From contig NZ_JADYVX010000021.1 in NCBI RefSeq assembly GCF_020194175.1, forward strand, positions 1-64,000: 64,000 bases of DNA. Direction: 5' to 3'. A model generated the notes under the pieces. It did not search any database, was not told the DNA's origin, and was given only the letters and a program-made list of their open reading frames with translations. A program made the position numbers and the translations under genes. Numbering within the stretch: the stretch's first letter is position 1; each line of letters opens with the position of its first letter. This document shows positions 1 through 8,182 of the stretch, in pieces. This DNA is from Bradyrhizobium sp. BRP22 (GTDB taxonomy: Bacteria; Pseudomonadota; Alphaproteobacteria; Rhizobiales; Xanthobacteraceae).

Positions 1-471
1 GCTCACCCACGGTTGTAGCCGGAGGGGGAAACGGGCGACATCGCCACGCGCTTTGGCCGGTGGCCACCGGCCAAAGCGCAAGTCGCTTCCATCGCACAAA
101 TCATGTCCGAGCAGATACAAGGGGCTCCCTCCGCGAAGTTCAGCCTGAATTGTACTGAGAACGCCTTCGAGGTTGCCGAGCACATCGTTGTTCCAGAAGC
201 GGAGCACTTTGTAATCTTCCTCAGTCAGGCGACGATCACGTGTTGCATCGGACGCCGACTCGCTGTGCTGCCCGCCGTCCACTTCGATGATCAAAAGCCT
301 TTCGCGGCAAACAAAGTCGCAGACGTAACCGCTTATCGGTTGCTGCCGGACAAATTTATGCCCGTCGATCTGACGACTCCGAATACGATTCCAGAGGACT
401 GTCTCTGCATCCGTTTGGTTTGCGCGTAACTTTCGCGCGATTCGGATCATTTTTTCATTGCGGCCACGCAT
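1..471 (-). CDS. DUF559-family endonuclease-like protein, 3' end outside the window
   Basis: Read leftwards from the ATG at 471, the frame stays open to base 1 (157 codons, no stop). The first ~112 residues fit the DUF559/YcjD family, a PD-(D/E)XK-like fold often called a very-short-patch-repair-type endonuclease: DAE.VLW at residues 21-27, KF.RQ at 39-43, CDF at 51-53, the core IIEVDGGQH at 61-69, and RFWNNDVL at 91-98. D52, E63 and D65 are the likely metal-site residues. Family members usually stop near residue 115-125. Here the frame runs on through low-information sequence and a 30-bp palindrome, so the tail may be read-through into repeat DNA. It lies downstream of the DUF1501 gene on the same strand, separated by a repeat. 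Substrate and role are unknown. Confidence 0.8.
   Translation of the reverse strand, partial: MRGRNEKMIRIARKLRANQTDAETVLWNRIRSRQIDGHKFVRQQPISGYVCDFVCRERLLIIEVDGGQHSESASDATRDRRLTEEDYKVLRFWNNDVLGNLEGVLSTIQAELRGGSPLYLLGHDLCDGSDLRFGRWPPAKARGDVARFPLRLQPWVS
49..78. repeat. 30-bp perfect palindrome inside the DUF559 frame
   Basis: Two 15-base arms, CGCTTTGGCCGGTGG and its exact reverse complement, abut with no spacer. It lies in the 3' extension of the DUF559 open frame, beyond the conserved domain. It could be a short mobile palindromic element or a terminator-like structure, but no T-run follows on either strand. Confidence 0.8.
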
Positions 472-473
472 CG

Positions 474-546
474 CCCTGCCCCTCACCCGGAGCCGACGCT
501 GCGCGCCGCCTCCGACCTCTCCCCGCAAAAGAGCGGGGAGAGGTTT
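474..546. repeat. Interspersed repeat, family A (CTCTCCCCGC type)
   Basis: A CCCCTCACCCGG half is followed by GCGCGCCG and then CTCTCCCCGC...GCGGGGAGAGG, which folds into a strong hairpin. It fills the gap between the DUF1501 stop and the DUF559 start. Relatives are near 7.08, 8.73, 8.86, 36.4, 51.9 and 62.7 kb. Confidence 0.8.
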
Positions 547-1774
547 ATACCACCGCCACCAACCCCTGCATCGGCTTGGCGGCGCGGCTATCGGGGAATA
601 CCGATTCCGCCAGCACGCGGTCGGCGAGGCCGAACTGGTCGTGCAGCACGCCCTTCATCACCGCACGCAAATCGGTGGTCGGCGCGAGGTCGCGGCCCTG
701 ATAGAGATTGGCGGGCTTCAGGCCGGGCCAATCGGCAATCACGCGACCGCCTTTCACCGCGCCGCCGGCGAGCAGTGCGACGGTGCCGGTGCCGTGATCG
801 GTGCCTTCGGTGCCGTTGATGCGCGCGGTGCGGCCGAATTCGGTGGCGACCACGATCACGGTGTCGCGCCAGCGTTCGCCGAGCCCGCTTTCGAATTCCG
901 CCAGCGCGCCATCGAGGCCGCCGAGCAGTTGCGCGAGACGGCCGACCGGTCCGCCCTCCTTGGCATGGGTATCCCAGCCGTCGAAGGCGAGCGCGCCGAT
1001 CCGCGGACCGTCATCGGCCGCCATCAATTTCGCCGCGCCGCGCGCCACCAGCCGCATCGCACCGACGCCGTTGGTGCCGGACTTCGGCTTCATCTCGTCG
1101 CCCTGCGCGACCTTCTCCAGTTGCAGGCCTTGCGTGAGCGCGGATGCGAGCGCGCCGTCGCGATGCTGATAGAGCTCGAGCAGGCGCATCGCGGTGTCGT
1201 CATCGGCCTGCGGCAGCGCGACCGGCGCCCAGCCGACGGTCGGCGCCGCGCCGCGCAGCACCAGCGGCGTCGTGGGGCCGACCGCGAGCGCGCGCGTCAC
1301 CCGCTCGCCTTTCGGCAGCGCTTCGAGCGCGCGGTTGAGCCAACCCGATTGCACCCTGCCCGGACCGGCAAAGCCGCTTTCGAGCACGTCCTGGCCATCG
1401 AAATGCGAGCGCTCGCGATAGGAGGTCGCGACCGCGTGGATCACGGCGGCCTGCCTGGCGCGATACATCCGCGCGAATTCCGGCATCGCCGGATGCAGGC
1501 CGAAGAAGGAGTCGAGCATCACGGCCGCATTCGGCCCGTCGGACCGGAGCGCGATCGAGCCATGCAGGCCGGCGTATTCGGGGTCGCCGATCGGCGCTAC
1601 TGTCGCAAGACCATCGAGCGCGCCGCGCAGGATCACCACCACGAGCCGCGGATCGCGGCCATCGGCTGCGCGTGCGAATTTCGGCAAGTAGGCCCAGGCG
1701 GCAAAGGCGGCGCCGCCGAGCAGCAAGGAGCGGCGCGAAGTGGCTTGCGAGCGCAGGCCTTCAAAGCATTGCAT
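545..1774 (-). CDS. DUF1501 domain protein with Tat signal
   Basis: A 409-residue exported protein of unknown function. The N-terminus carries a twin-arginine signal (SRRSLLLGGAAFAAWA, residues 13-28) followed by an ARAADG cleavage-like site near residues 34-39, so folded export to the periplasm is expected. The body is typical DUF1501 (sulfatase/phosphatase-like fold): DPRLVVVILRGALDG near residue 41, a SHFDGQDVLESG segment near 122, GWDTHAKEGG near 265, TEFGRT near 311 and GTDHGTG near 323. A good Shine-Dalgarno (GGAGG) sits 6 bases before the ATG. It starts just after the DUF1800 stop (three-base gap), so the two are co-transcribed and probably work together; DUF1800-DUF1501 pairing is widespread in bacteria. 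Biochemical activity is not established. Confidence 0.93.
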   Translation of the reverse strand: MQCFEGLRSQATSRRSLLLGGAAFAAWAYLPKFARAADGRDPRLVVVILRGALDGLATVAPIGDPEYAGLHGSIALRSDGPNAAVMLDSFFGLHPAMPEFARMYRARQAAVIHAVATSYRERSHFDGQDVLESGFAGPGRVQSGWLNRALEALPKGERVTRALAVGPTTPLVLRGAAPTVGWAPVALPQADDDTAMRLLELYQHRDGALASALTQGLQLEKVAQGDEMKPKSGTNGVGAMRLVARGAAKLMAADDGPRIGALAFDGWDTHAKEGGPVGRLAQLLGGLDGALAEFESGLGERWRDTVIVVATEFGRTARINGTEGTDHGTGTVALLAGGAVKGGRVIADWPGLKPANLYQGRDLAPTTDLRAVMKGVLHDQFGLADRVLAESVFPDSRAAKPMQGLVAVV

Positions 1775-1777
1775 CGG

Positions 1778-3283
1778 TCACCTCCTCTGGAATTCCGGCG
1801 ACATCAACAAGAGTGCCAGCGCCTGCTGGCGCGATTCCGCGCGCTCTATCGTGCGCCGCGTGTCCGGCGAGGCGGCATCGGCGGCGACCAGATCGAGCAG
1901 CTCGCGCGGATCGACGCCATCGCCAAGCCGCGAGGCGATCTGCGCCGAGATATCGAGCCGCAGCTTCATGCCTTCGGGCGCGGCCCAGGCTGCGCTGGTA
2001 TCGGGAAAACCGTTCGGGCCGGCCGGCGACCACAGCGGCTGACCGAGCACGTTGAGGCCGCCCAGATAGCGGGAGGGATCTTCGGGATTGCGCCCGAGCA
2101 GCCGGCCGGAGGCGATCAGGAATTCGTAAGGCGAGCGCATCTTGGTCAATGGCGCATCCCACGCCTCGCCGGAATCGAGCAGCGCGGTCGCGAGCGCCTT
2201 CAGATCGCCGTCGGTTCGGGTGAAAACATCCTGCAGCCGCGCCACCAGGCCCAGTGGCGGATCGTCGGCCACGAAATGGCGCGCGAATTTGGTGGCGATG
2301 AATTTTGCCGTCGAGGGATGGCGCGCGATGTCGGCAAGCACCGCCTCGCCCTGCGCCACGCCATTGGGTTCATACACCTTGCCCATCACGCGCTGCGGAC
2401 CGGGCTGATGCGCATTGGCGTTGAACACGAAAGTCCCGGGCGGACCGAGCTGGCCCTGCCGGCCGGCAAAGGTCCACCCCGTGATGACGCGCGCGAGCGA
2501 GGTGACGTCGTCCTGGGTGTAGCCGCCGCCGACGCCGAGCGTGTGCAATTCCATGATCTCGCGGGCGAGGTTTTCGTTGAGGCCGCGGTTGCGGTTGAGG
2601 CCGGCGCGCGAGTCCGGACCGAGCGACTGCTGGTTGTCGAGAAAGAACAGCATCGCCGGATGCTGCTCGACCGCCTTCAGCATGTCACCGAAGCGGCCGA
2701 GCACATGCGGCCGGATCGCCTCGCGCTCGAACGAGCCGGCCCAGATCCGCGCCAGCCCGCCCTTGTTGGCGGAGATGCAGAAATGGTTCGACCAGAACAC
2801 GACGAGGCGCTCGACGAAACCGCATTCAGCAAAACTCGCGCGCTGAATGCGCGCCAGCGCCTCGGCGCGAAACGTCTTCTGGATGACGTTGGCCGGTGGC
2901 GGCGGCGGCTTCGGTGGATTGGGCTGCATCGCGTCGGATGTCGCCATCGTCTCCTTGGCCGCCATCTCCTTCGCGATCGAGGCGAGCGACGGATTGCGGT
3001 GCGGCACATTCGGTTCCGGCGGTGCTTCCGTCGCCGTAGATTTGGTGGCGGCATTGCGCGCCTGCTGGATCTCGAACTGGTAGTCGAACAGCGCCTTGCC
3101 GAGCGCCGGCGTCGAGGAGAGCCCCGGCATCTCCAGGAGCGCAACATTGGCGCGATTGAGTTCGGCTTTGACGAAGCCGCACGGATCGGAGGCCGCATTG
3201 ATGAAATCGCCGGAAGCGCCGCCGCGGGCGCCGAACCCGAAGCGATTGAGCGCAACAAGGGCTGCTTGCGAATCGCGGGCCAT
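1778..3283 (-). CDS. DUF1800 domain protein
   Basis: A 501-residue protein of the DUF1800 family, first gene of the pair with the downstream DUF1501 gene. Seen: the N-terminal ALNRFGFGARGG segment (residues 11-22), a proline-rich patch near 117-127, FWSNHFCIS near 162, NENLAREIMELHTLGVGGGY near 238, ITGWTF near 266, and AWAAPEGMKLRL near 425. No classical signal peptide is visible, which is common in this family. Export may depend on the Tat-dependent DUF1501 partner; that is inference. The gene is divergent from the CWC/HAD pair across about 100 bases, which should hold both promoters. Function is unknown. Confidence 0.92.
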   Translation of the reverse strand: MARDSQAALVALNRFGFGARGGASGDFINAASDPCGFVKAELNRANVALLEMPGLSSTPALGKALFDYQFEIQQARNAATKSTATEAPPEPNVPHRNPSLASIAKEMAAKETMATSDAMQPNPPKPPPPPANVIQKTFRAEALARIQRASFAECGFVERLVVFWSNHFCISANKGGLARIWAGSFEREAIRPHVLGRFGDMLKAVEQHPAMLFFLDNQQSLGPDSRAGLNRNRGLNENLAREIMELHTLGVGGGYTQDDVTSLARVITGWTFAGRQGQLGPPGTFVFNANAHQPGPQRVMGKVYEPNGVAQGEAVLADIARHPSTAKFIATKFARHFVADDPPLGLVARLQDVFTRTDGDLKALATALLDSGEAWDAPLTKMRSPYEFLIASGRLLGRNPEDPSRYLGGLNVLGQPLWSPAGPNGFPDTSAAWAAPEGMKLRLDISAQIASRLGDGVDPRELLDLVAADAASPDTRRTIERAESRQQALALLLMSPEFQRR

Positions 3284-3386
3284 CGGATTTCCCTTCGGAG
3301 GCGTCCTCGGTTTATGATTTGCAACATCATAGCGTGCATCCGGATGAACCCCGGATTAATTCCGCGAAAGGAGAGCAGCCGATTAC

Positions 3387-3590
3387 ATGACAAATCGGAC
3401 AGAAAGCACCGCGCGCCGGCTTTCCTGCGCCCGCTGCGGCACTGCGTTCACCTGCAATCCTTCGGGCCAGTGCTGGTGTGCGGCGGAACCTTATCGCCTG
3501 CCGATGCCGGCGCATGATGGTGGCGACTGTCTTTGCCCGGATTGCCTGCGCAAGCTCGTCGCCGAGCAAACCGGTGCGGCCGCGACATGA
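3387..3590 (+). CDS. Small cysteine-rich CWC-type protein
   Basis: A 67-residue protein with eight cysteines: CARCGTAFTC (residues 14-23), CWC (residues 29-31) and CLCPDC (residues 48-53). The C..CG..F.C...CWC pattern is the signature of the cysteine-rich CWC family, whose members probably bind zinc; no function is established. Its TGA overlaps the ATG of the HAD gene (ATGA), so the two are translationally coupled. Upstream GGAGA is about 12 bases from the ATG, longer than ideal, and no better start exists. Confidence 0.8.
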   Translation: MTNRTESTARRLSCARCGTAFTCNPSGQCWCAAEPYRLPMPAHDGGDCLCPDCLRKLVAEQTGAAAT

Positions 3591-4261
3591 CTGATCCCTG
3601 GGACATCAGCGCCGTCCTGCTCGACATGGACGGAACGCTGCTCGACACCGAGAAGGTCTATTTCGACAGCCTGGTCGCGGCGCTGAATGCGCGTGGCTAT
3701 ACCGACGATGTCGTCGCCCTGTGCCACGCCATGATCGGCCTTCCCGGGCCGGAATGCGAGCTGATGCTGGTGAAACGCTACGGCGACGACTTTCCGCTCG
3801 CCGAGATCAACCGGGCTTTCGCCGCCAACCGGGACGAGATCCTTCGCGCAGGCCTGCCGCTGAAGGCCGGCGCCATCGAACTGCTCGATGCGCTTCGATC
3901 TGCGGACTATCCGATGGCGATCGTGACCTCCTCCTCGCGACGCTCGGCCGACCAGCATCTGACTCTCGCCGGAATCCGCGCGCGCTTTGATACCATCCTG
4001 ACCCGTGACGATGTCGTGCACTGCAAGCCGAGCCCGGATCTCTATCTGCTGGCCGCGCAACGGCTCCGCGTGAAGCCGCAGGCCTGCATCGCGATCGAGG
4101 ATTCCAACCATGGCGTGACCGCGGCGCACGCCGCCGGCGCCATCACGCTGATGGTGCCGGACATGATCGCGCCGACCGAGGAAACGCGCGCCAAATGCGC
4201 CGCGGTGCTGCCGGACCTCAACGCGGCGCTGGCGATGCTGCGCGAGCGCGGTGCGCTGTAG
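3587..4261 (+). CDS. HAD-family phosphatase (beta-phosphoglucomutase-like)
   Basis: A 224-residue cytosolic hydrolase of the haloacid dehalogenase superfamily, subfamily IA. Motif I is LLDMDGTLLDTE (nucleophile Asp and acid/base Asp, residues 12-14), motif II VTSSSR near 111, motif III the Lys of CKPSPDLYLLA near 145, motif IV IEDSNHG near 169. The helical cap between motifs I and II fits beta-phosphoglucomutase or phosphoglycolate-phosphatase-like enzymes that act on small phosphorylated metabolites; the substrate cannot be read from sequence. The start at 3587 was chosen because it overlaps the stop of the CWC gene and places motif I near the N-terminus. An in-frame start at 3533 would add residues that overlap the CWC coding frame. 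Confidence 0.92.
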   Translation: MTDPWDISAVLLDMDGTLLDTEKVYFDSLVAALNARGYTDDVVALCHAMIGLPGPECELMLVKRYGDDFPLAEINRAFAANRDEILRAGLPLKAGAIELLDALRSADYPMAIVTSSSRRSADQHLTLAGIRARFDTILTRDDVVHCKPSPDLYLLAAQRLRVKPQACIAIEDSNHGVTAAHAAGAITLMVPDMIAPTEETRAKCAAVLPDLNAALAMLRERGAL

Positions 4262-4957
4262 CTACACCTCGTATCCGGGTGACTTCCGCGCCATGCCGTC
4301 AAACGCATCGAGCAGGCGCTCACGCCAGGCGTAGACCGGATCGCTCTCGACCAGCAGCTTGAACGGGCTCACGACGCGCGCCCATTGGAAGCCGCCGAAC
4401 ACGATGTAGTCGGCATAGTTCGGCCTGTCGCCGCCGAGATAGGGCTGCGTCTTCAGCGTCAGCCGCAGCGGATCGAGGCTCTTGCGAAAGCCCTCGACCG
4501 CGCGATCGCGGGTGGCGGCGACCTCTTCCAGCGGCTTGCCAAGCCGTGCTTCGCGCGTCTTGCGGAAATAGGCGACATCATCGGGCGCAAGATGCGCGGG
4601 GATGTCGGCGACGATCAGCGGGAAGATGCCGCCGATCACCGTGACATCGCCCCACCAGTTCAGCATGCGCCCCATCGCGCGGCCACCTTCGCCGCCGAAC
4701 AGCGAGGGCCGGTCGGGATAGGTGTCCTCGAGATAGTTGGCGATCGCCCAAGAATCGGTCACCGTGGTATCGCCGTCGAGCAGCACCGGCACCTTGTCGG
4801 ATTTATGCGGGGCGATCGCTTCCTTCTCGGTGAAGCACCAAGGGATCGACTCGGCGCCGAGCCCCTTATGCGCCAGCGCCATCCGCGTGCGCCAGCAATA
4901 CGGGCTGAACGGACGGGAGGCGTCGGTGCCGACGAGTTCGAACAGTTTCATCGCCAT
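4262..4957 (-). CDS. Glutathione S-transferase family protein
   Basis: A 231-residue cytosolic GST. The thioredoxin-like N-domain starts LFELVGTDASRPFSPYCWRT, with a Ser/Cys active-site region near residues 14-21, and contains KVPVLLDGDTTVTDSWAIA (residues 55-73), the glutathione gamma-glutamyl site. The all-helical C-domain follows with PNYADYIVFGGFQWA near 180. The pattern resembles GSTs of the beta-etherase (LigE-like) group, but a specific substrate cannot be claimed. It is convergent with the HAD gene, with stops adjacent. The ATG at 4951 is an equally good start. A second, unrelated-class GST follows upstream at 5194-5901, separated by repeat DNA. Confidence 0.9.
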   Translation of the reverse strand: MAMKLFELVGTDASRPFSPYCWRTRMALAHKGLGAESIPWCFTEKEAIAPHKSDKVPVLLDGDTTVTDSWAIANYLEDTYPDRPSLFGGEGGRAMGRMLNWWGDVTVIGGIFPLIVADIPAHLAPDDVAYFRKTREARLGKPLEEVAATRDRAVEGFRKSLDPLRLTLKTQPYLGGDRPNYADYIVFGGFQWARVVSPFKLLVESDPVYAWRERLLDAFDGMARKSPGYEV

Positions 4958-4992
4958 GGATCAATCTCGCTGATGTCGGCAGACAGACTAAG

Positions 4993-5177
4993 CGTCATTG
5001 CGAGGAGCGCAAGCGATGAAGCCAGAGAGCTGTCATGCCCCGCGAAGGCGGGGCATCCAGTACACCGCGGCGGCTACATGGATACGCGACCGCCAGTGGT
5101 TACTGGATCATCCGCCGGAGCCTGTCATCGGGCGGCGCTTTGCGCCGACCCGGCGGCGGATGATGAGAGGGAGCATG
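4993..5177. repeat. Interspersed repeats, families E and F
   Basis: A partial GTCATTGCGAGGAGC element (family E, about 4997-5022) is followed by CCCGCGAAGGCGGGCATCCAGTA and a TACTGGATCATCCGCCGG...CATCGGGCGGCGCTTTGCGCC unit (family F). The F unit recurs nearly unchanged at 13309-13446. Both fold into GC-rich hairpins. The element lies between the two GST genes. Confidence 0.75.
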
Positions 5178-5193
5178 GGACGCGACAGCAGCG

Positions 5194-5901
5194 CTACCGC
5201 ACCACCGCCGCGGTCTGGCCGAACAGGATCTTGCGTTCCTCCTCGGTGCGGATCGCGGGCTGGCCGAAATTCGGATTGACCTCTTTCGCCTTGGCATAGG
5301 CGCGCACCGTGGCGGGCCGCGCCTCGATCGTTTGCAGCCAGCGCTTCAGATGCGGGAAATCGTCGATGTTCTGGCCCTGGTTCTTGTGGCCGACGACCCA
5401 GGGATAGCTCGCCATATCGGCGATCGAATAGTCGCCGGCGACGAATTCGCGGTCGGCGAGGCGCTTGTTGAGCACGCCATAGAGCCGGTTGGTCTCGTTC
5501 ACATAACGGTCGATGGCGTATTGCAGCTTCTCCTGCGCATAGTTGCGGAAGTGATGGTTCTGCCCCGCCATCGGGCCAAGGCCGGCCATCTGCCAGAACG
5601 TCCACTGGATCGCGTCATAGCGGCCATAGAGATCAGCGGGCAGGAACTTACCGGTCTTCTCCGCGAGATAGAGCAGGATCGCGCCGGACTCAAACAGTGA
5701 AAGCGGCTTGCTGCCGCCCTTCGGCGCATGATCGACGATCGCGGGAATCCGGTTGTTGGGCGCGATCGCCAAAAATTCCGCCGTGAACTGCTCGCCCTTG
5801 CCGATGTTGACCGGGATGATCCTGTAGTCGAGCCCGGTCTCCTCGAGGAACATCGTGATCTTGTGGCCGTTCGGCGTGGTCCAGTAATGGAGGTCGATCA
5901 T
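5194..5901 (-). CDS. Glutathione S-transferase, YfcG/Ure2p-like (disulfide-bond oxidoreductase)
   Basis: A 235-residue GST beginning MIDLHYWTTPNGHKITMFLE; the TTPNG segment (residues 8-12) is the glutathione site of the nu-class YfcG group, which has GSH-dependent disulfide reductase activity. NRIPAIVD (residues 49-56) and LFESGAILLYLAEK (70-83) complete the glutathione-binding N-domain, and YSIADMASYPWV near residue 156 marks the C-domain. The start at 5901 is preferred: the frame extends 43 codons further upstream, but that part has no GST homology. Its exact substrate is unknown. It is the second GST in this region and belongs to a different class from its neighbour. Confidence 0.93.
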   Translation of the reverse strand: MIDLHYWTTPNGHKITMFLEETGLDYRIIPVNIGKGEQFTAEFLAIAPNNRIPAIVDHAPKGGSKPLSLFESGAILLYLAEKTGKFLPADLYGRYDAIQWTFWQMAGLGPMAGQNHHFRNYAQEKLQYAIDRYVNETNRLYGVLNKRLADREFVAGDYSIADMASYPWVVGHKNQGQNIDDFPHLKRWLQTIEARPATVRAYAKAKEVNPNFGQPAIRTEEERKILFGQTAAVVR

Positions 5902-6050
5902 TGGGCATGATCCTGCGGCTGGGAGGGAACGCGCATCGAAGAAAGATGCGATTGCATGAATTTTGATCGGCTCACTCGTGCAAGTCAATGGCATCGCCAC
6001 GAAACGATAGTGGCCCTGCGCGGCCTGCATGGCGCGCAGGTGAGAGGCAA

Positions 6051-6284
6051 TCAGTCGATGCGGCCGTGCTCGCGCAGGAATCGTTCACCACTTTCCGTGA
6101 CCATCACCCGTAAGCCCTCGATCGTCGGGCGGCGCACGACATAGCCCAAGTCGATGGCGTCCTCCCAGATCGTCAGGCGCGGGCACGAGGTACGCCAGGT
6201 CTCGATCACCTCAGCATAAGGCCGCGGCTCGCGCGCAATCCATTCGACGAGATCCAGTACGAGGGCGTCCGCGGATTGACGCAT
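6051..6284 (-). CDS. Conserved small protein of unknown function, winged-helix-like
   Basis: A 77-residue protein starting MRQSADALVLDLVEWIAREP, with a strong Shine-Dalgarno (GGGAGG) 5 bases upstream. WRTSCPRLTIWEDAIDLGYV followed by VMVTESGERFLREHGR looks like the recognition helix and wing of a small winged-helix fold, by eye only. It begins 11 bases after the TauE/SafE stop on the same strand, so it is probably in the same transcript. Another frame on this strand stays open across both genes but has no family features. No function is assigned. Confidence 0.75.
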   Translation of the reverse strand: MRQSADALVLDLVEWIAREPRPYAEVIETWRTSCPRLTIWEDAIDLGYVVRRPTIEGLRVMVTESGERFLREHGRID

Positions 6285-6295
6285 CCGGACCTCCC

Positions 6296-7057
6296 TCAAT
6301 GCGCCATTGCGCTGTTGCGCGCCACGAGCAGCCAGCCGCCATAAATGATGTAATAACCCGCGACCGTCGTGATCAGCCGGTTCGCCCAGGTGCGAAACTG
6401 CGCATCGCTCATCGCTTCCAGGATCCGCCGCGCCAGCGTGGTGCCGAGCATCGAGGCCGCCACCGCCACGCCCGCCAGCACCGGATCGAGCGTCGCGGCC
6501 TGCTCGATGATGCCGCCGAAATAGATCAGCTTGGTGAAGTGGCTCGCGACCTGGCAGGTCGCCTTGGTCGCGACCACCTCGCGGCGGCCGAAATTGCCGC
6601 CGAGGAAGAACGTGTCCATCAGCGGGCCGGAGACGCCGGTCATCAGCATCAGCCCCATGCAGACCGAGCCGTAGAACGTGCCCTGCCAGACCGAATCGGG
6701 GTTCGGCTTGATCCCCTTCGGCGTCAGCCGCGCCATGAACGGCGTGATGCCGAGCAGCAGCAGCGCGATCGGCGTATCCGGCACGTAGCGCGTCACCGAC
6801 CAGATCGCCAGCGCCACGCCGCAGCCGATCATGTAGACCATAACCGGCCGCCAGCGGATATGCGCCCGCCACAGCAAGGCGCGCCAGCCATTTGAAGCCA
6901 TCTGCGTGATCGCGTGCAGCACCATCGCGGGCGGCAGCGGCAGGATGGTGAGCAGCACGCCGATCAGGATCAGCCCGCCGGCCATGCCGAACAGCCCCGA
7001 CAGGAACGCAGTCGCGACCATCAGCACGCCAAGGGCTGCAATCAGAAGCGGGCTCAC
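6296..7057 (-). CDS. TauE/SafE family membrane permease
   Basis: A 253-residue integral membrane protein (seven or eight hydrophobic segments) of the TauE/SafE/DUF81 family, proposed exporters of sulfonates or other organic anions. The glycine-rich FLSGLFGMAGGLILIGVLL near residue 18 and MTGVSGPLMDTFFLGGNFG near 135 are the two family repeat motifs. The GTG at 7057 is preferred because AGGAG lies 7 bases upstream; extension to 7150 would read through a family A repeat. It is divergent from a LysR regulator, a layout often seen for regulator-target pairs. Substrate unknown. Confidence 0.88.
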   Translation of the reverse strand: MSPLLIAALGVLMVATAFLSGLFGMAGGLILIGVLLTILPLPPAMVLHAITQMASNGWRALLWRAHIRWRPVMVYMIGCGVALAIWSVTRYVPDTPIALLLLGITPFMARLTPKGIKPNPDSVWQGTFYGSVCMGLMLMTGVSGPLMDTFFLGGNFGRREVVATKATCQVASHFTKLIYFGGIIEQAATLDPVLAGVAVAASMLGTTLARRILEAMSDAQFRTWANRLITTVAGYYIIYGGWLLVARNSAMAH

Positions 7058-7080
7058 GAGAATCTCCTGCGAACTGCCTA

Positions 7081-7115
7081 CGCCCCCTCGCCCCGTTCTT
7101 ACGGGGAGAGGTGAA
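7081..7115. repeat. Interspersed repeat, family A (half copy)
   Basis: CCCCCTCGCCCCGTTCTTACGGGGAGAGG, a hairpin half of family A, lies in the divergent promoter region between the TauE/SafE permease and the LysR gene. Confidence 0.65.
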
Positions 7116-7229
7116 GCGCGCCGCCACCAATTCAACCTCAGGTCTTGCATTCAATGTTCTGCCCTGCTTGCACGCGTCGCGCAAACTGAGTTATCTCGTC
7201 CTGGCATCAGCTTTCCTGAGGGTAATGGT

Positions 7230-8141
7230 TTGCGGCGGCTGCTCTTTCTCAACGGCATCAAGGCATTCGAGGCGGCGGCGCGCACCGGCAGCTTTGCCGC
7301 CGCGGGCGCCGAGCTCAATGTCTCGGCCGCCGCGATCAGCCGGATGGTGCATCTATTGGAAGAGCGGATCGGGGTGGCGTTGTTCGAGCGCAAGGCCAAC
7401 CGTCTCGTCACCACCGCGGCCGGCCGCTTCTACCAGAACGGCTTGACGCCGATCTTCGATGCGCTGGCGAGCCTCACGGCGCAGGTCACCGCGCCGGCGA
7501 GCGTCCGTGTTCTGACCATCGGCGTCGGACCGACCTTTGCAATGAAATGGCTGATCCCGCGGCTCGCCGATTTCCAGAAGCAGGAGCCCGAGATCGAGGT
7601 TCGCGTCGCCACCGGCGGCGCCGCCGCGCCGGAGCCGTTCAGCGACGACTGGAGCTGCGGCATCAAGCTTGGCGACGGCGATTGGCCGGGGCTGGTGGCC
7701 GAGCCGCTGTTTGCCGCCGATCTGTTGCCGGTCTGCGCGCCGCGGCTGGCAAGCCAGCTCAGGCGCGCGGGCGACCTGAAGGGCAGAAGCCTGCTCCGCG
7801 TGGCGCACTCGCCGGACGACTGGCCGACCTGGCTGAAGGCCGCCGGCGTTGCCAGGATCACGGCACGCGGGCCCGAGTTCCAGTTTTACGGCCAGGCGCT
7901 GCAGGCGGCCGTCGACGGCCTTGGCGTCGCGATGGGAATCCGGCCCTATATCGACGACGATCTCGCCGCGGGGCGGCTGGTCGCGCCATTCGAGCTCAGT
8001 GTGCCGAAGGGCATGCGCTGGTACCTCGTCTATCACGGCTTCCGCACCGGCCAGCGCGATTTTGCCGCCTTCCATCGCTGGGTCATCCGCGCCGCGGCCG
8101 AACCCGCCACACGCGGCAAGGGCCAGCGCGGCGCGGCGTGA
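7230..8141 (+). CDS. LysR-family transcriptional regulator (GcvA-like)
   Basis: A 303-residue regulator. The N-terminal winged helix-turn-helix runs LNGIKAFEAAARTGSFAAAG (residues 5-24), then LNVSAAAISRMVHLLEERIG and LFERKANRLVTTAAG. The C-terminal substrate-binding domain starts near residue 90 (VRVLTIGVGPTFAMKWLIPR), the wording typical of GcvA-like members. The TTG at 7230 is chosen: GAGGG sits 7 bases upstream, and it gives the family-typical length. No ATG lies between the domain start and the repeat upstream. It is divergent from the TauE/SafE gene, which is the obvious candidate target. The inducer is unknown. Confidence 0.88.
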   Translation: MRRLLFLNGIKAFEAAARTGSFAAAGAELNVSAAAISRMVHLLEERIGVALFERKANRLVTTAAGRFYQNGLTPIFDALASLTAQVTAPASVRVLTIGVGPTFAMKWLIPRLADFQKQEPEIEVRVATGGAAAPEPFSDDWSCGIKLGDGDWPGLVAEPLFAADLLPVCAPRLASQLRRAGDLKGRSLLRVAHSPDDWPTWLKAAGVARITARGPEFQFYGQALQAAVDGLGVAMGIRPYIDDDLAAGRLVAPFELSVPKGMRWYLVYHGFRTGQRDFAAFHRWVIRAAAEPATRGKGQRGAA

Positions 8142-8182
8142 GGCCGCACCCGCACGCCTGCGACGAAAGTTTCCCCGCCAAG

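Noticed and set aside
458..3517. A 1019-codon open frame antisense to DUF1501/DUF1800
   Set aside because: It is a mirror of high-GC coding sequence; no domain is visible and both real genes on the other strand have motifs and ribosome sites.
6051..7184. A 377-codon frame spanning the small protein and the TauE/SafE gene
   Set aside because: Only its last 77 codons look like a real protein; the rest is antisense-like noise across the permease.
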